In this document: piece by piece, positions 16,506 through 24,988 of the stretch
Layout of the letters: every line of letters starts with the position of its first letter
Position numbering within the stretch: position 1 is the first letter of the stretch
Source of the DNA: a virus
Length of the DNA stretch: 35,856 nucleotides
Virus record (IMG/VR): IMGVR_UViG_3300046557_000657
Coordinates: 1-35,856 of that record
Reading direction: 5' to 3' (one strand)
Position numbers and translations under genes: made by a program
Notes under the pieces: model-generated
Told to the model about the DNA's origin: nothing
Database searches by the model: none
What the model saw: the letters and a program-made list of their open reading frames with translations, nothing else

Positions 16506-19370
16506 GTGACTGTTCAGGAATCCCTCAACGCGCTCGGCCAGTGGGAGATTGACCTCCTCCCGACGATCCCCCGCGAGAAGCTCGACGCCCTCGCCTACTA
16601 CGGGCACATCGCGATCGTCCGCGGTCGCGTCGACCCGCTGCTGTACGGGGACAACCTGCTGCGCGCGGCCCGCTACGTCGGCGTCCTCACCGGCAACTCG
16701 CTCACGGACGACGCCCGCACGAAGATCCCCAACGACAACATCAAGGTCAGCGGCGTCGGCATGGCCATGTGGCTCGGCGACCAGGACAACAAGGGCGACG
16801 TCTACGAGAACGCCGTCACCGCCGCGTCCGCGACGTTCGCCGACACGATCCGCATGCTGCTCCCCACGTCCGGCGCCGTCACCGAAGGCACCCTCTACGC
16901 GGTCGCAGGGCAGTACACGGGCACGCACCAGTGGCAGTCGCCGCGCGAGGCGATCCAGTACGTCTGCCAGACCATGTCCACCACCAGCATCCCCGTCAGC
17001 TGGCGGGTCAACGGCGACGGCACCCTCGACGCCGGCCCCGAGTCCAGCCTGTTCGTCACCACCCCGACGTGCACCATCGTCGCGGCTGGCGCCGGCGACG
17101 ACATGAGCATGCGGGGCGTACCGGGCAGTCTCGACCTCACAGGGGATGTAGAGGACTACACCACCCGCGTCGTCCTCCTCGCCGAGGGCGAAGGCACGAG
17201 CATCGCCACCGGCTCGGCAGACCTGTCCCCGGCCACCGGCTACAAGGACATCCACGGCAACGCCGTCAAGTTCACCCGGCTGGTGTCCGAGTCCGACACC
17301 ACCGCGACGAACGCGACCACGCGCGCTGCTCTCGCCCTCTCGCAGTACACGGCGCCGAAGCAAGACCTCAGGCTGAACATCCAGGACTACGACGTCGAGG
17401 GCAGCTTCCAGCTCGGCGACTACGTGTACGCCTACGACCCCGACAAGGCCCTCTACAACCCGAACATCGAGATCAACTTCCGAGGTCAGCGCCTCAACCC
17501 GATCAAGCTCCAGGTGACGGAGGTCAGTTGGGGTGTGACCGCCGACTACACCGTCGCCTACCGCAGTGCTAACGGCACTTGGTACGACCTCACCGACCAC
17601 ATCGAGACCTCCGACGCCGGCACCTATGTGACGGTCGGCGGGTTCGACCGAGCGCTCAACTCGGCGGGGGAGTCGGTCGGGTCACGGCCTAACGCGGACA
17701 CGTCGACGCCCGGCGTGCCCACGTTGATCGAGCCGTTCACCGGGAGCGCCTACCTCGACAGCCGCGGCTACACGCGCGCCCGGGTCGTCCTCTCGTGGAA
17801 CGCCCCGAACAACGTCGACGGCACCAGCATCCTGGACGGGGATCACTACGAGATCCGCTACGCCATCGACACCGACATGCTCTACCCGGCCACATGGTCC
17901 CAGGTCTCCCAGGTGCGGTGGCAGGACTTGCAGACGTGGGCGCAGCCGTTCGCCGCCCCGGACGGCGAGTGGCAGACGATGGTCGTCAACTGGGACACCA
18001 CGTCGGCCCAGTTGCAGGACCTGTCGCCCGGGGTCGGCTACGACGTGCAGATCCGCGCGGTGGACAAGACCGGCAATGTTGGATCGTGGTCGAGTACGAC
18101 GACTTTTGTTGCATCGGCCGACAATCTGCCGCCGTCCACGCCAGCCGCACCGTCGGTGGCCGGGTCGCGGATCGCGGTGCAGATCACGCACACGCTCGGC
18201 AAGTCCAGCGGCGGTACGTACAACCTCGAGAGCGACCTCGACCACCTCGAAGTCCACGTCTCCTATGAGCCGACGTTCACACCCGACACGACCACGCTGG
18301 CGGGGAAGGCTGTCGCCAACGCGGGCATGATCCAGGCGCAAATCCCCGTCGTCTATACCGTGCAGGTCGAGGAGACCTCCGCCCGCTACGTCCGCATCGT
18401 CGCCGTCGACAAGACCGGCAACAAGTCCGGCCCGTCCGACGCTGCGAGCAGCACAGCACTCCTCATCGACGACGCCCACATCTCCGACCTCACCGTCTCC
18501 AAGGTCACTGCGGGCACAATCGGGGCGGACTTCATCGTCGGCGCCCGCATCAAGACGGCTGACACCGGGTCCCGCGTCGAGCTCAACTCCGGCGGCATCG
18601 GGGCATGGAACGCGGCGGGCACACAGACCGTGGCCATCGCGGCGTCCGACGGCTCCGTCACCATCGTCGGCCAGCTCAAGTCGGGCACCTCCGGCAAGCG
18701 CATCGAGATCAACCCAACCAGCACCTACCTCCCGGAGATCCGCTGGTACGCCAACACCGGCACCGACTACGGCTACATCAACGCCGTTTCAACAGGCACC
18801 GACGTCGCCCTGGGCATGAACTCCAGCGACTTCGACGACTCCGGCGTCGACGTCATCGCCCGCACCTACCTGAGTTCGACGTTCGCCGAATTGGCCATCG
18901 TCCGCTCCGACGACCAGACACGGCGTGGCGGCTATGTCAGGGCGGTGCCCTCCAGCGTTCTGATCGGCTACAACCGCGGCGGCGTCGACGGCGGGTTCTT
19001 CTACGCGACGGACGCACTCACCCAAGTCGGAACTCAAGTCGGCGACGACGAGGACGCGCGAATCGACTTCGCCCACAGCAACGGCAGCGTCCGAATCGTC
19101 GGCGAAATGGACTACTACAACAGCTCACAGAACGCGCTGCTGATGGCCTCTGACAACGCGTCCGGATCGTCGGGCGTCATCGTCTCCTACGGGGCCACGA
19201 GCACGGGCTCCCCCAAGGTTCTCGTGACGCTGTACGACACGTCGAAGTCGGCCACGAACGCCTTGGCCGTGAACGTCACCGCGAGATCAACAACCGGGTT
19301 CACCGCATCTTTTAACGGCAGCACAGGCGGCACAGCAGAGCTGTCCTGGTGGGCGTACAGGATCAACTAA
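16506..19370 (+). CDS. Tail hub / tail-associated protein with FN3-like domains
   Basis: This 954-residue protein resembles the central tail hub (Tal-like) of actinophages. Residues 1-390 form the hub-type beta-rich part. About 398-535 and 540-650 look like fibronectin type III domains (STPGVPTLIEP, VVLSWNAP, YDVQIRAVDKTGNVGSWS; the second ends YVRIVAVDKTGNKSG). A segment with TAGTIGADFIVGARIKTADTGS follows, and then a long beta-rich C-terminal part probably pointing outward for receptor contact. The stop overlaps the next start (TAATG). Confidence 0.8.
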   Translation: MTVQESLNALGQWEIDLLPTIPREKLDALAYYGHIAIVRGRVDPLLYGDNLLRAARYVGVLTGNSLTDDARTKIPNDNIKVSGVGMAMWLGDQDNKGDVYENAVTAASATFADTIRMLLPTSGAVTEGTLYAVAGQYTGTHQWQSPREAIQYVCQTMSTTSIPVSWRVNGDGTLDAGPESSLFVTTPTCTIVAAGAGDDMSMRGVPGSLDLTGDVEDYTTRVVLLAEGEGTSIATGSADLSPATGYKDIHGNAVKFTRLVSESDTTATNATTRAALALSQYTAPKQDLRLNIQDYDVEGSFQLGDYVYAYDPDKALYNPNIEINFRGQRLNPIKLQVTEVSWGVTADYTVAYRSANGTWYDLTDHIETSDAGTYVTVGGFDRALNSAGESVGSRPNADTSTPGVPTLIEPFTGSAYLDSRGYTRARVVLSWNAPNNVDGTSILDGDHYEIRYAIDTDMLYPATWSQVSQVRWQDLQTWAQPFAAPDGEWQTMVVNWDTTSAQLQDLSPGVGYDVQIRAVDKTGNVGSWSSTTTFVASADNLPPSTPAAPSVAGSRIAVQITHTLGKSSGGTYNLESDLDHLEVHVSYEPTFTPDTTTLAGKAVANAGMIQAQIPVVYTVQVEETSARYVRIVAVDKTGNKSGPSDAASSTALLIDDAHISDLTVSKVTAGTIGADFIVGARIKTADTGSRVELNSGGIGAWNAAGTQTVAIAASDGSVTIVGQLKSGTSGKRIEINPTSTYLPEIRWYANTGTDYGYINAVSTGTDVALGMNSSDFDDSGVDVIARTYLSSTFAELAIVRSDDQTRRGGYVRAVPSSVLIGYNRGGVDGGFFYATDALTQVGTQVGDDEDARIDFAHSNGSVRIVGEMDYYNSSQNALLMASDNASGSSGVIVSYGATSTGSPKVLVTLYDTSKSATNALAVNVTARSTTGFTASFNGSTGGTAELSWWAYRIN

Positions 19371-19903
19371 TGACTCAGCGAACGATCATTTCCTCACGTG
19401 TCGACGACACCCCACGGGGCCTCATCGCGACCGTCGTTATCGACGTTGGCGAGGCAGGCGTCAAACCCGTGCTGCACATTTTCCCGCTCGATGCTTTGGA
19501 ATGGCGGGCTGCCGAATACGGCATTCCCCACACGGAAGTCGACCTGCTCTTGGACTTCGTGCTACACGAGCCGTACCTCACCGACGAACCCGTCGTCCAC
19601 ACCGCGGCGTCCCCAGCTGCGGCCCGCGTGATCCACCGGGAGCGGATCGCAGCGGCGAAGGCCGCTGGCCACGGCTTCCGCCCGGCTGCGGCGGCTGGCC
19701 GGAAGGAGGACCCGTTGCAGCCGATCCGGGATGCCTACGCCGGGTTCGTCGACCCAGCCGAGGTGGCGGCGAAAGCCCAGCACGTGGAGCAGCAGCGGCG
19801 GGCGATGCGGGCCCGGTCGCTGAGAAGGGCTCCGGCCGGGGTGCCACAGCGTCGCCCCCTTGCCCCTGTTCGTCCCCAGCTGGAGGAGGCTCCTCGTGCC
19901 TGA
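19370..19903 (+). CDS. Minor tail protein, unrecognised
   Basis: This 177-residue protein has a beta-rich first half (TIISSRVDDTPRGLIATVVI; VKPVLHIFPLDALEW) and a helical, Arg/Ala-rich second half. It starts in the TAATG overlap with the hub gene and overlaps the next gene by 8 bases, so it belongs to the tail-tip operon. Proteins of this size between hub and fibre genes are often baseplate or fibre-adaptor proteins. The exact role is unknown. Confidence 0.6.
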   Translation: MTQRTIISSRVDDTPRGLIATVVIDVGEAGVKPVLHIFPLDALEWRAAEYGIPHTEVDLLLDFVLHEPYLTDEPVVHTAASPAAARVIHRERIAAAKAAGHGFRPAAAAGRKEDPLQPIRDAYAGFVDPAEVAAKAQHVEQQRRAMRARSLRRAPAGVPQRRPLAPVRPQLEEAPRA

Positions 19904-20906
19904 TCCGTCTACCACTCGGCTCGCGCTCTACAAGTCCAAGTCGGACGGGTCCGAGCTCGTCAGTTACACCCAGGACCTTGGCCAGAACTGGGACAAGGTC
20001 GACGCTGCCGCAGGGTACGCGTCGTGCACGTCCTCGACACGGCCGTCGTCTCCGTACTCCGGCAAGCCGATCATGGAGACGGATACGACGTACCGGACGT
20101 ACTTCTCCAACGGCACGGCGCCGGCGTCCGCGTCGTGGGTGCAGATCCCCAACAGCAGCTCGACGTTCAACGCTGACCTCGACCTGACCAGCGGCAAGCA
20201 GTTCAACATCGGGGCCAGCAGCAGCACGGCCAGTATCGCCGTCGTCAACGCCGCGACCACCACCGACCTCATCAGTAGCCGCGTCACCGGCGATACCCAG
20301 TCCCGGTGGCTCGTCGACACTGACGGCACCCTCAACTGGGGCCTCGGCGCCAGCACCGTCCCCGACACCAACCTCTACCGCTCCGCCGCCAACGTCCTCT
20401 CGACAGACGACAGTCTCGCCGTCGGTATCAACCTCAGCGTGGCTGGCAGCGGCGCCATCACCGGCAACCTGGCCGTCACGGGCGGCATCACTGCGGGCGC
20501 CACCACGTGGACGACATACACGCCCACGGTGACCAACGGCGGCAGTGTCACGTGGACGACGAGGACGGGCTTCTACTACAAGATCGGCAAGCTGGTCTTC
20601 GTCTGCGTCTACCTCAACGTCAACGCGGTCGGCACGGGAACCAGCATCGTCGCGGTCGACATGCCGTCCAGCGTCGACCGCACCTTCCGCCAGGTCCTCA
20701 CCGTGCACGCGGAGACGATCGGCGCCAATGGCAACGCCACGTCCAGCATTCGCGGTGGTGAGTGCGTGTTCTTCACCGGCGGTAGCGGCGCCACCTCGGA
20801 CCGCCTCCGCGTCGACAACGGCACCTCGAACGAATCCAACATCCAGGGCCTCGACCTTCTGGCCAATGGCCTGATCACCATCCAGGGCTGGTACCGCGAA
20901 GCATAG
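19896..20906 (+). CDS. Tail fibre / receptor-binding-type protein
   Basis: This 336-residue protein starts with the pattern DPSTTRLALYKSKSDGSE and LGQNWDKVD, common in actinophage tail fibre proteins. A repetitive Ser/Thr/Asn-rich beta segment follows, including NWGLGASTVPDTNLYRSA, which is typical of trimeric fibre shafts. The C-terminal domain (TTWTTYTPTVTNGG to the end) is a beta sandwich found at fibre tips. GGAGGAGG at 19882 supports the GTG at 19896, which overlaps the previous gene. It is a candidate host-recognition protein. Confidence 0.75.
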   Translation: MPDPSTTRLALYKSKSDGSELVSYTQDLGQNWDKVDAAAGYASCTSSTRPSSPYSGKPIMETDTTYRTYFSNGTAPASASWVQIPNSSSTFNADLDLTSGKQFNIGASSSTASIAVVNAATTTDLISSRVTGDTQSRWLVDTDGTLNWGLGASTVPDTNLYRSAANVLSTDDSLAVGINLSVAGSGAITGNLAVTGGITAGATTWTTYTPTVTNGGSVTWTTRTGFYYKIGKLVFVCVYLNVNAVGTGTSIVAVDMPSSVDRTFRQVLTVHAETIGANGNATSSIRGGECVFFTGGSGATSDRLRVDNGTSNESNIQGLDLLANGLITIQGWYREA

Positions 20907-20917
20907 GGAGATACCTC

Positions 20918-21124
20918 ATGGCCGATTACCCGTACATACAGCTGTTCGCCCGGACCGCCAACGACAGCACGGCCACGATCACGTTGAAGGTCGAGGAGGA
21001 GGCGTTCGGTGTCGACCAGCAGGCACTCGTCGACGCCGTGAAGGACGTCCTCTCCCAGCAGGGCGACGTGACTACGCTGACCGCGACCCGCTACGAGATG
21101 AACGTGACCACTACTCCGATGTGA
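20918..21124 (+). CDS. Small tail-region protein
   Basis: This 68-residue acidic protein (starts MADYPYIQLFARTANDST, contains FGVDQQALVDAVKDVLSQQ) is the last rightward gene before the leftward cassette. It has a GGGAGA ribosome site 11 bases after the fibre stop. The function is unknown; the position suggests a fibre assembly or small virion protein. Its last 14 bases overlap the end of the convergent gene on the other strand. Confidence 0.6.
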   Translation: MADYPYIQLFARTANDSTATITLKVEEEAFGVDQQALVDAVKDVLSQQGDVTTLTATRYEMNVTTTPM

Positions 21125-21314
21125 CCGGCTCGGCCGGCTGCACTCCGAAGACCTCAAGCTCCTTCATCAGCCGGGACTTCTCCGCTTCCAGTTGGGAGAT
21201 CTGTCGCTCCAGCCCGACTGCCCGGGCCTCCAGGAGAATGTTGGCGTCTGCGACCTCGCCGTATTTCCTTCGGAAGACGGCGAGCGCGTCCTCGATCGGG
21301 ATGTGCTGGTTCAT
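21111..21314 (-). CDS. Small coiled-coil protein, last gene of the leftward cassette
   Basis: This 67-residue protein begins MNQHIPIEDALAVFRRKYGE and continues as one predicted coiled coil (ILLEARAVGLERQISQLEAEKSRLMKELEV is the heptad-bearing region, residues about 26-55). The start overlaps the glycosyltransferase stop (TGATG). It could be a partner or oligomerisation factor for the enzymes upstream or a minor virion protein. It is the 3' end of the twelve-gene cassette; no hairpin terminator follows before the convergent gene. Confidence 0.65.
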   Translation of the reverse strand: MNQHIPIEDALAVFRRKYGEVADANILLEARAVGLERQISQLEAEKSRLMKELEVFGVQPAEPVTSE

Positions 21315-22177
21315 CAGGCCACCGCCTTGTCTGCGAGCTCCCGGTACCGGTCCAGGAGATCGGTCGAGTTGAGGAACGGGTGCTGCGGGAAGAACGACCA
21401 GTGGCTGACGATGGCGTTGCCGCGGAGGATGTTCGGCACCTGCTTGGCGAGCGGCTGGTGGATCGTGTGCCAGCTCTCCTCCTCGTCGGGGACGAGGATG
21501 CCCGGCTGCGGGAGGGCGGCGTAGTCCTCGCCGCGGGAGGCGAAGCAGGAGACGGAGAACTGGGTGCCGGGCTGGAGCGGGAAGTCTTGGTAGAGGTAGA
21601 GGTCTTCGACGGTGCCGGCCTCGATGTGGTCGAGCAGCAGCTCGTGGAGCTTCACGGCGAACGGCCCGTTGGCCCAGCCGGTCGGGTCCATGCAGTACGG
21701 GGCGACCGCGCCCCACTCCAGAGGGACCTTGCCGCAGGCCTGGAGGAAGTGGCTGACGATCGCGTTGTTGAAGATCACCGGGAAGATGGCGACCGGCGCG
21801 GGCATCTCGATGCGGGCGCGGCCCAGGTTCTCGATGGCGTGCTCGTGCAGGTAGACCACGTCGTCGTCGAGCCTGACGTACACGGTGTCGGGGTCGACCA
21901 TCTCCCGGTAGGCGAGCCCGGTGTACCGCTGCTTGGGGAGGTTGCCGAGGTCAACGCCTTCGGGCCGGTGCTTGAGGTGGAACCAGGGGTGCTGCTCGGC
22001 GAGCCGGTGCGCGTAGGCAACGTCGGCTTCCTGGCCGACGGGGTCGGTGTTCATGAACGCCCACACCTCGTCGATCAGCCCCCTGCGCACGTCGCGCTCC
22101 AGGTACTTGATCAGAATGCTGTACGTCCGGACCCGCCCGTAAGGCGTCCAGGCGATCACTCGCTTGCCGTCGATCAT
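21314..22177 (-). CDS. Glycosyltransferase-like protein with DxD motif
   Basis: This 287-residue protein has a nucleotide-sugar-binding type motif VRLDDDVVYL (D104-D106) about 100 residues in, the usual place for the DxD of GT-A glycosyltransferases, preceded by YRE-V-P-D-TVY as in this fold. No signal peptide or membrane segment is seen, so it would act in the cytoplasm. An AAGGAGGA ribosome site supports the ATG at 22177, which overlaps the previous stop (ATGA). The donor and acceptor cannot be read from sequence. Confidence 0.75.
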   Translation of the reverse strand: MIDGKRVIAWTPYGRVRTYSILIKYLERDVRRGLIDEVWAFMNTDPVGQEADVAYAHRLAEQHPWFHLKHRPEGVDLGNLPKQRYTGLAYREMVDPDTVYVRLDDDVVYLHEHAIENLGRARIEMPAPVAIFPVIFNNAIVSHFLQACGKVPLEWGAVAPYCMDPTGWANGPFAVKLHELLLDHIEAGTVEDLYLYQDFPLQPGTQFSVSCFASRGEDYAALPQPGILVPDEEESWHTIHQPLAKQVPNILRGNAIVSHWSFFPQHPFLNSTDLLDRYRELADKAVA

Positions 22178-22932
22178 GGGGTCCTCCTTGTGGTGCGGTG
22201 CTGTGGCGGCCACTGCCCGGAGGCCTCGGTCCACGGCAGGTCAGGGTGCAGCTTGCGGAGCAGGTCCACGGTCGCCGCGTGATGCTCAGCCCGGCCGCCG
22301 GACAGTTGCCCGGCGTGGACGCGCACGAAGTACAGCGGCTGCTCCACCACTGCGTACCGGGTGAACCCTGCCTTCCAGACGCGGATCCAGAAGTCCCAGT
22401 CCTCCGCCGTCCCGAACGTGCCGGGCGGGGTGGCCTTCGGGCTGTAGCCGCCGGTCGTCTCCCACACCTCGCGGCGGAACAGGGCCTTGTCGATCAGCGG
22501 TGGCCAGTGGGCGAAGTCGTCGAGGGTCGCATCCGGAAGGGATACCTGGACGGTGTCGGCCTCGCCGAACTGCTGCGCCCAGGGGACGACGAAGTCCCTG
22601 CCGCCGTCCCCGTTAAGCGCGGCCACGCAGCGGGCGATGCACTCCGGGTGCAGCCGGTCGTCAGCGGACGCGGTGAGGATGGCGTCGCAGCCGTCGCCGA
22701 GGGCGAGTGTGGCGGCGGCGTTGAGGCTGCCGGCCCAGCCGAGGCGCTTCCGGTTCCGGCGCAGGCCAGTCCAGCAGTCGGGGTTCTGCTTGAGCCAGTC
22801 GTAGGTGCCGTCGTCACCACGGTCCTCAGCGATGTACGTGTGGACCGGGTGGGTCTGGCGCCCGATGCTGCCGAGCATCGTCCCGAGGTAGGGCAGGGCG
22901 TTGCGGGCGGGGATGACGACGCCGACCTTCAC
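22174..22932 (-). CDS. Family 2 glycosyltransferase
   Basis: This 252-residue protein has the GT2 (GT-A) layout: N-terminal strand KVGVVIPARNALPYLGTML, acidic motif EDRGDDGT (about residues 35-42), a DxD-type SADDRLHPE near 88-96, and the ED motif in TAEDWDFW, where the general base usually lies. It would transfer a sugar from a nucleotide donor in the cytoplasm. Two adjacent GTG codons (22935, 22932) can start it; the second is better spaced from GGAG. It overlaps both neighbours. Confidence 0.88.
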   Translation of the reverse strand: MKVGVVIPARNALPYLGTMLGSIGRQTHPVHTYIAEDRGDDGTYDWLKQNPDCWTGLRRNRKRLGWAGSLNAAATLALGDGCDAILTASADDRLHPECIARCVAALNGDGGRDFVVPWAQQFGEADTVQVSLPDATLDDFAHWPPLIDKALFRREVWETTGGYSPKATPPGTFGTAEDWDFWIRVWKAGFTRYAVVEQPLYFVRVHAGQLSGGRAEHHAATVDLLRKLHPDLPWTEASGQWPPQHRTTRRTP

Positions 22933-23792
22933 CACTGGTCTCCGATCCAGTCGAGGGTGGACCGGACGCCGTCGACCCAGGACACGGCCGGCTTCCAGCC
23001 GCGCACGGCGGTCACCGCGGTGTTGTCAGTGACGACGCGCTGGAGATCACCGGGGAGGCGTTCATCGTGAACGACGTCGGGGCGGGTACCGCTGTCGATC
23101 TCCCAGGCGTGGACGAGATCGAGGAGGCCGACCTCGTTGTCCGGCCCGCCGCCGACCTCGTAGGTGCGCCCCTGGTAGGCGTCGAAGTTCTCGACGATGT
23201 CGACGAGCAGCGCGGTGAAGTCGTCGATGTGGAGGATGTCCCGGGACTGGGTGCCGTCGCCGTGGATCGTGATCTGCTTGCGCTCGAAGAAGGCGCGCAG
23301 GAACCACGTCACCCAACCCGCTTCGGGGCTGCCGTCCTGGCCGGGGCCGTACACGGTGGACGGGCGGAGGATGACGTGGGGGAGGCCGTACAGGTCGCCA
23401 TAGAGGCGGAGGTACTGCTCGCCCACCAGCTTCGACTGACCGAGCGGAGCGATCAGCCCGTCCGGGCCCGGGTAGACCTTCACGCTGGACGTGAACAGCA
23501 CGGGGATCCCACCCGCCCGCCGAGCTGCTTCGCAGACATTGAAGGCGCCGACCGCGTTGTCGAGGAAGTCGGCTGCCGGGTCGGCGAGGCTGGCGCTGGT
23601 GGAGCAGGACGCGCCGAGGTGCACGATGACTTCGGGGCTGGCAGCCTCGACCGCGGACTGGAGGGCGGACAGGTCGGCGGCTGGCCATCCGGTCCGCTTG
23701 TCGACGCCGGTGACGTTGTGGCCGCATGCGGCGAGCTGCTGGACGAGGTGGCCGCCGATGAAGCCAGCCGCACCCGTGACGAGGATGTTCAC
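22929..23792 (-). CDS. Extended SDR sugar epimerase/dehydratase homologue lacking the catalytic Tyr
   Basis: This 287-residue Rossmann protein of the UDP-glucose 4-epimerase family has an NAD-binding TGAAGFIGG (residues 6-14), the HLGAS strand, TSSVKVY (with the Ser position kept) and RPSTVYGPGQ. The YxxxK catalytic pair is broken: the lysine is present (K121) but the tyrosine position is leucine (L117, in APLGQSK). It may bind sugar nucleotide without normal catalysis, or use a different residue. GTG start overlapping the previous stop (GTGA). Confidence 0.85.
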   Translation of the reverse strand: MNILVTGAAGFIGGHLVQQLAACGHNVTGVDKRTGWPAADLSALQSAVEAASPEVIVHLGASCSTSASLADPAADFLDNAVGAFNVCEAARRAGGIPVLFTSSVKVYPGPDGLIAPLGQSKLVGEQYLRLYGDLYGLPHVILRPSTVYGPGQDGSPEAGWVTWFLRAFFERKQITIHGDGTQSRDILHIDDFTALLVDIVENFDAYQGRTYEVGGGPDNEVGLLDLVHAWEIDSGTRPDVVHDERLPGDLQRVVTDNTAVTAVRGWKPAVSWVDGVRSTLDWIGDQW

Positions 23793-23980
23793 CAGCCCAC
23801 CGCCTTCTGCCAGGAGTCGTACTCGGGGAGGCGCGCCTGTGCCACGGCGGCGGTGAGAGCGGCGAGGAAGTGGGCGCTGGCTTCGGTCGCGAGACGCCCG
23901 CGCGCTTCGCCGCCTTCGATCATCCCGGCGCAGCGGTCGAGGAGCCGTTCGCCCTCGCGGTAGTGCTCGGGTCCGGTCAC
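23789..23980 (-). CDS. Small helical protein within the sugar cassette
   Basis: This 63-residue protein (MTGPEHYREGERLLDRCAG...) is all-helical. The middle region ATEASAHFLAALTAAVAQARL is of the kind seen in small Streptomyces phage proteins with an EHY-x-EAE-RLL start. The GTG at 23980 overlaps the upstream glycosyltransferase stop by 4 bases and its stop overlaps the epimerase start, so it is translated as part of the chain. The function is unknown. Confidence 0.65.
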   Translation of the reverse strand: MTGPEHYREGERLLDRCAGMIEGGEARGRLATEASAHFLAALTAAVAQARLPEYDSWQKAVGW

Positions 23981-24987
23981 ACCGCCACCTCCGCCGGTAC
24001 GCGGACGGCTGCTTCCCACTGGTGGTGCAGCGCCTGCATGATCGAGCCCGAGGCTTCCCCGCGCGCTGTCATCCCGATCCGCTGCCGCAGGCCCGGATCA
24101 TCCGCGAGCTGCTTCAGGTACCGGCCCCACTCGTGCTCATAGCGGACCAGGAACCCGTTCTCCCCATGCCGGATCACCCGCCGGTACGCCTCCGTGTCCG
24201 ACGCCACCAGCGGGATCCCCAACACGCTGGACTCCAGCCACTTCGTCGGGAACTTCGCCCCATTGAACGCCGTGTCCCGGTACGGCGCACACCACACGTC
24301 GAACTCGCCGACCGCGTGCAGGTAGTGCTCGATCCGCTCCACCCAGCCGAGCGCCCCCAACTGCCGACCCCGCAGCCCCAGCTGCATCGCCTGCTGCTGA
24401 TCGATCCCAACCAGCCGCACCATCACCCCGCCGTCGCGCGGGTATCGGGAGATCCGGTTCAAGGCACGAACCGCCTCCGGCAGCTCCGCGACCGTCGACG
24501 ACGTCCCGGCCCAGCCGACGTACAACGGCCGGCCCGCTGCCGTGTAGTCCCGGGGATGCCCGAGGTACTGCGCCGGCAGCCCGTTCGGAATGACCCGCAC
24601 GTCGGCCGCGTAGTCCCGGAGCACGGCGGCGAGAGGTTCGGAGCAGCAGGTGACGAGGTCGGCGAGCGCGAGGTTGTGGGCGAGCCGGCCGAGCATGTCC
24701 GTGTCCCAGACGCTGGCCGCGTGGACGTTGCTCGGGTCGATGTGGAAGTAGTCGTCGTCGAGGTCGAGGACCAGCCGCTTGCCCTCGTCCTTGAGCTTGA
24801 CCCACATCTTGGACGGATTGGTCTGGGCGACGCGGCAGCCGACGATCGTGTCGTAGGACTGCCAGTTCGGCGGCAGCCGCATTCCGTGGGAGGTCTGGTG
24901 GTTCAGCCACGACAGCCCCATCGCGGGCAGCACCGCACGGTAGAAGGCGCTGCCCGCCGTGTCGGCGGACCAGAAGTGGATGCGCAC
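23977..24987 (-). CDS. GT-B glycosyltransferase (family 1/4 type)
   Basis: This 336-residue protein has the two-domain GT-B layout. The N-terminal half has LVLDLDDDYFHIDPSN and a strand pattern for the acceptor domain, followed by VRVIPNGLP (the linker typical of GT4). The C-terminal half has PLYVGWAGT and the donor-binding segment FPTKWLESSVLGIPLVASD with HGENGFLV. It would transfer a sugar from a nucleotide donor with retained configuration, in the cytoplasm. It starts at GTG one base after the upstream stop. Confidence 0.88.
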   Translation of the reverse strand: MRIHFWSADTAGSAFYRAVLPAMGLSWLNHQTSHGMRLPPNWQSYDTIVGCRVAQTNPSKMWVKLKDEGKRLVLDLDDDYFHIDPSNVHAASVWDTDMLGRLAHNLALADLVTCCSEPLAAVLRDYAADVRVIPNGLPAQYLGHPRDYTAAGRPLYVGWAGTSSTVAELPEAVRALNRISRYPRDGGVMVRLVGIDQQQAMQLGLRGRQLGALGWVERIEHYLHAVGEFDVWCAPYRDTAFNGAKFPTKWLESSVLGIPLVASDTEAYRRVIRHGENGFLVRYEHEWGRYLKQLADDPGLRQRIGMTARGEASGSIMQALHHQWEAAVRVPAEVAV

Positions 24988-24988
24988 G

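Noticed and set aside
21309-21318. GGTTCATCAG as a further copy of the recombinase repeat TGTTCATCAA, perhaps flanking an invertible segment
   Set aside because: It is the overlapping stop/start of two cassette genes and has only partial identity; no partner copy was found nearby.
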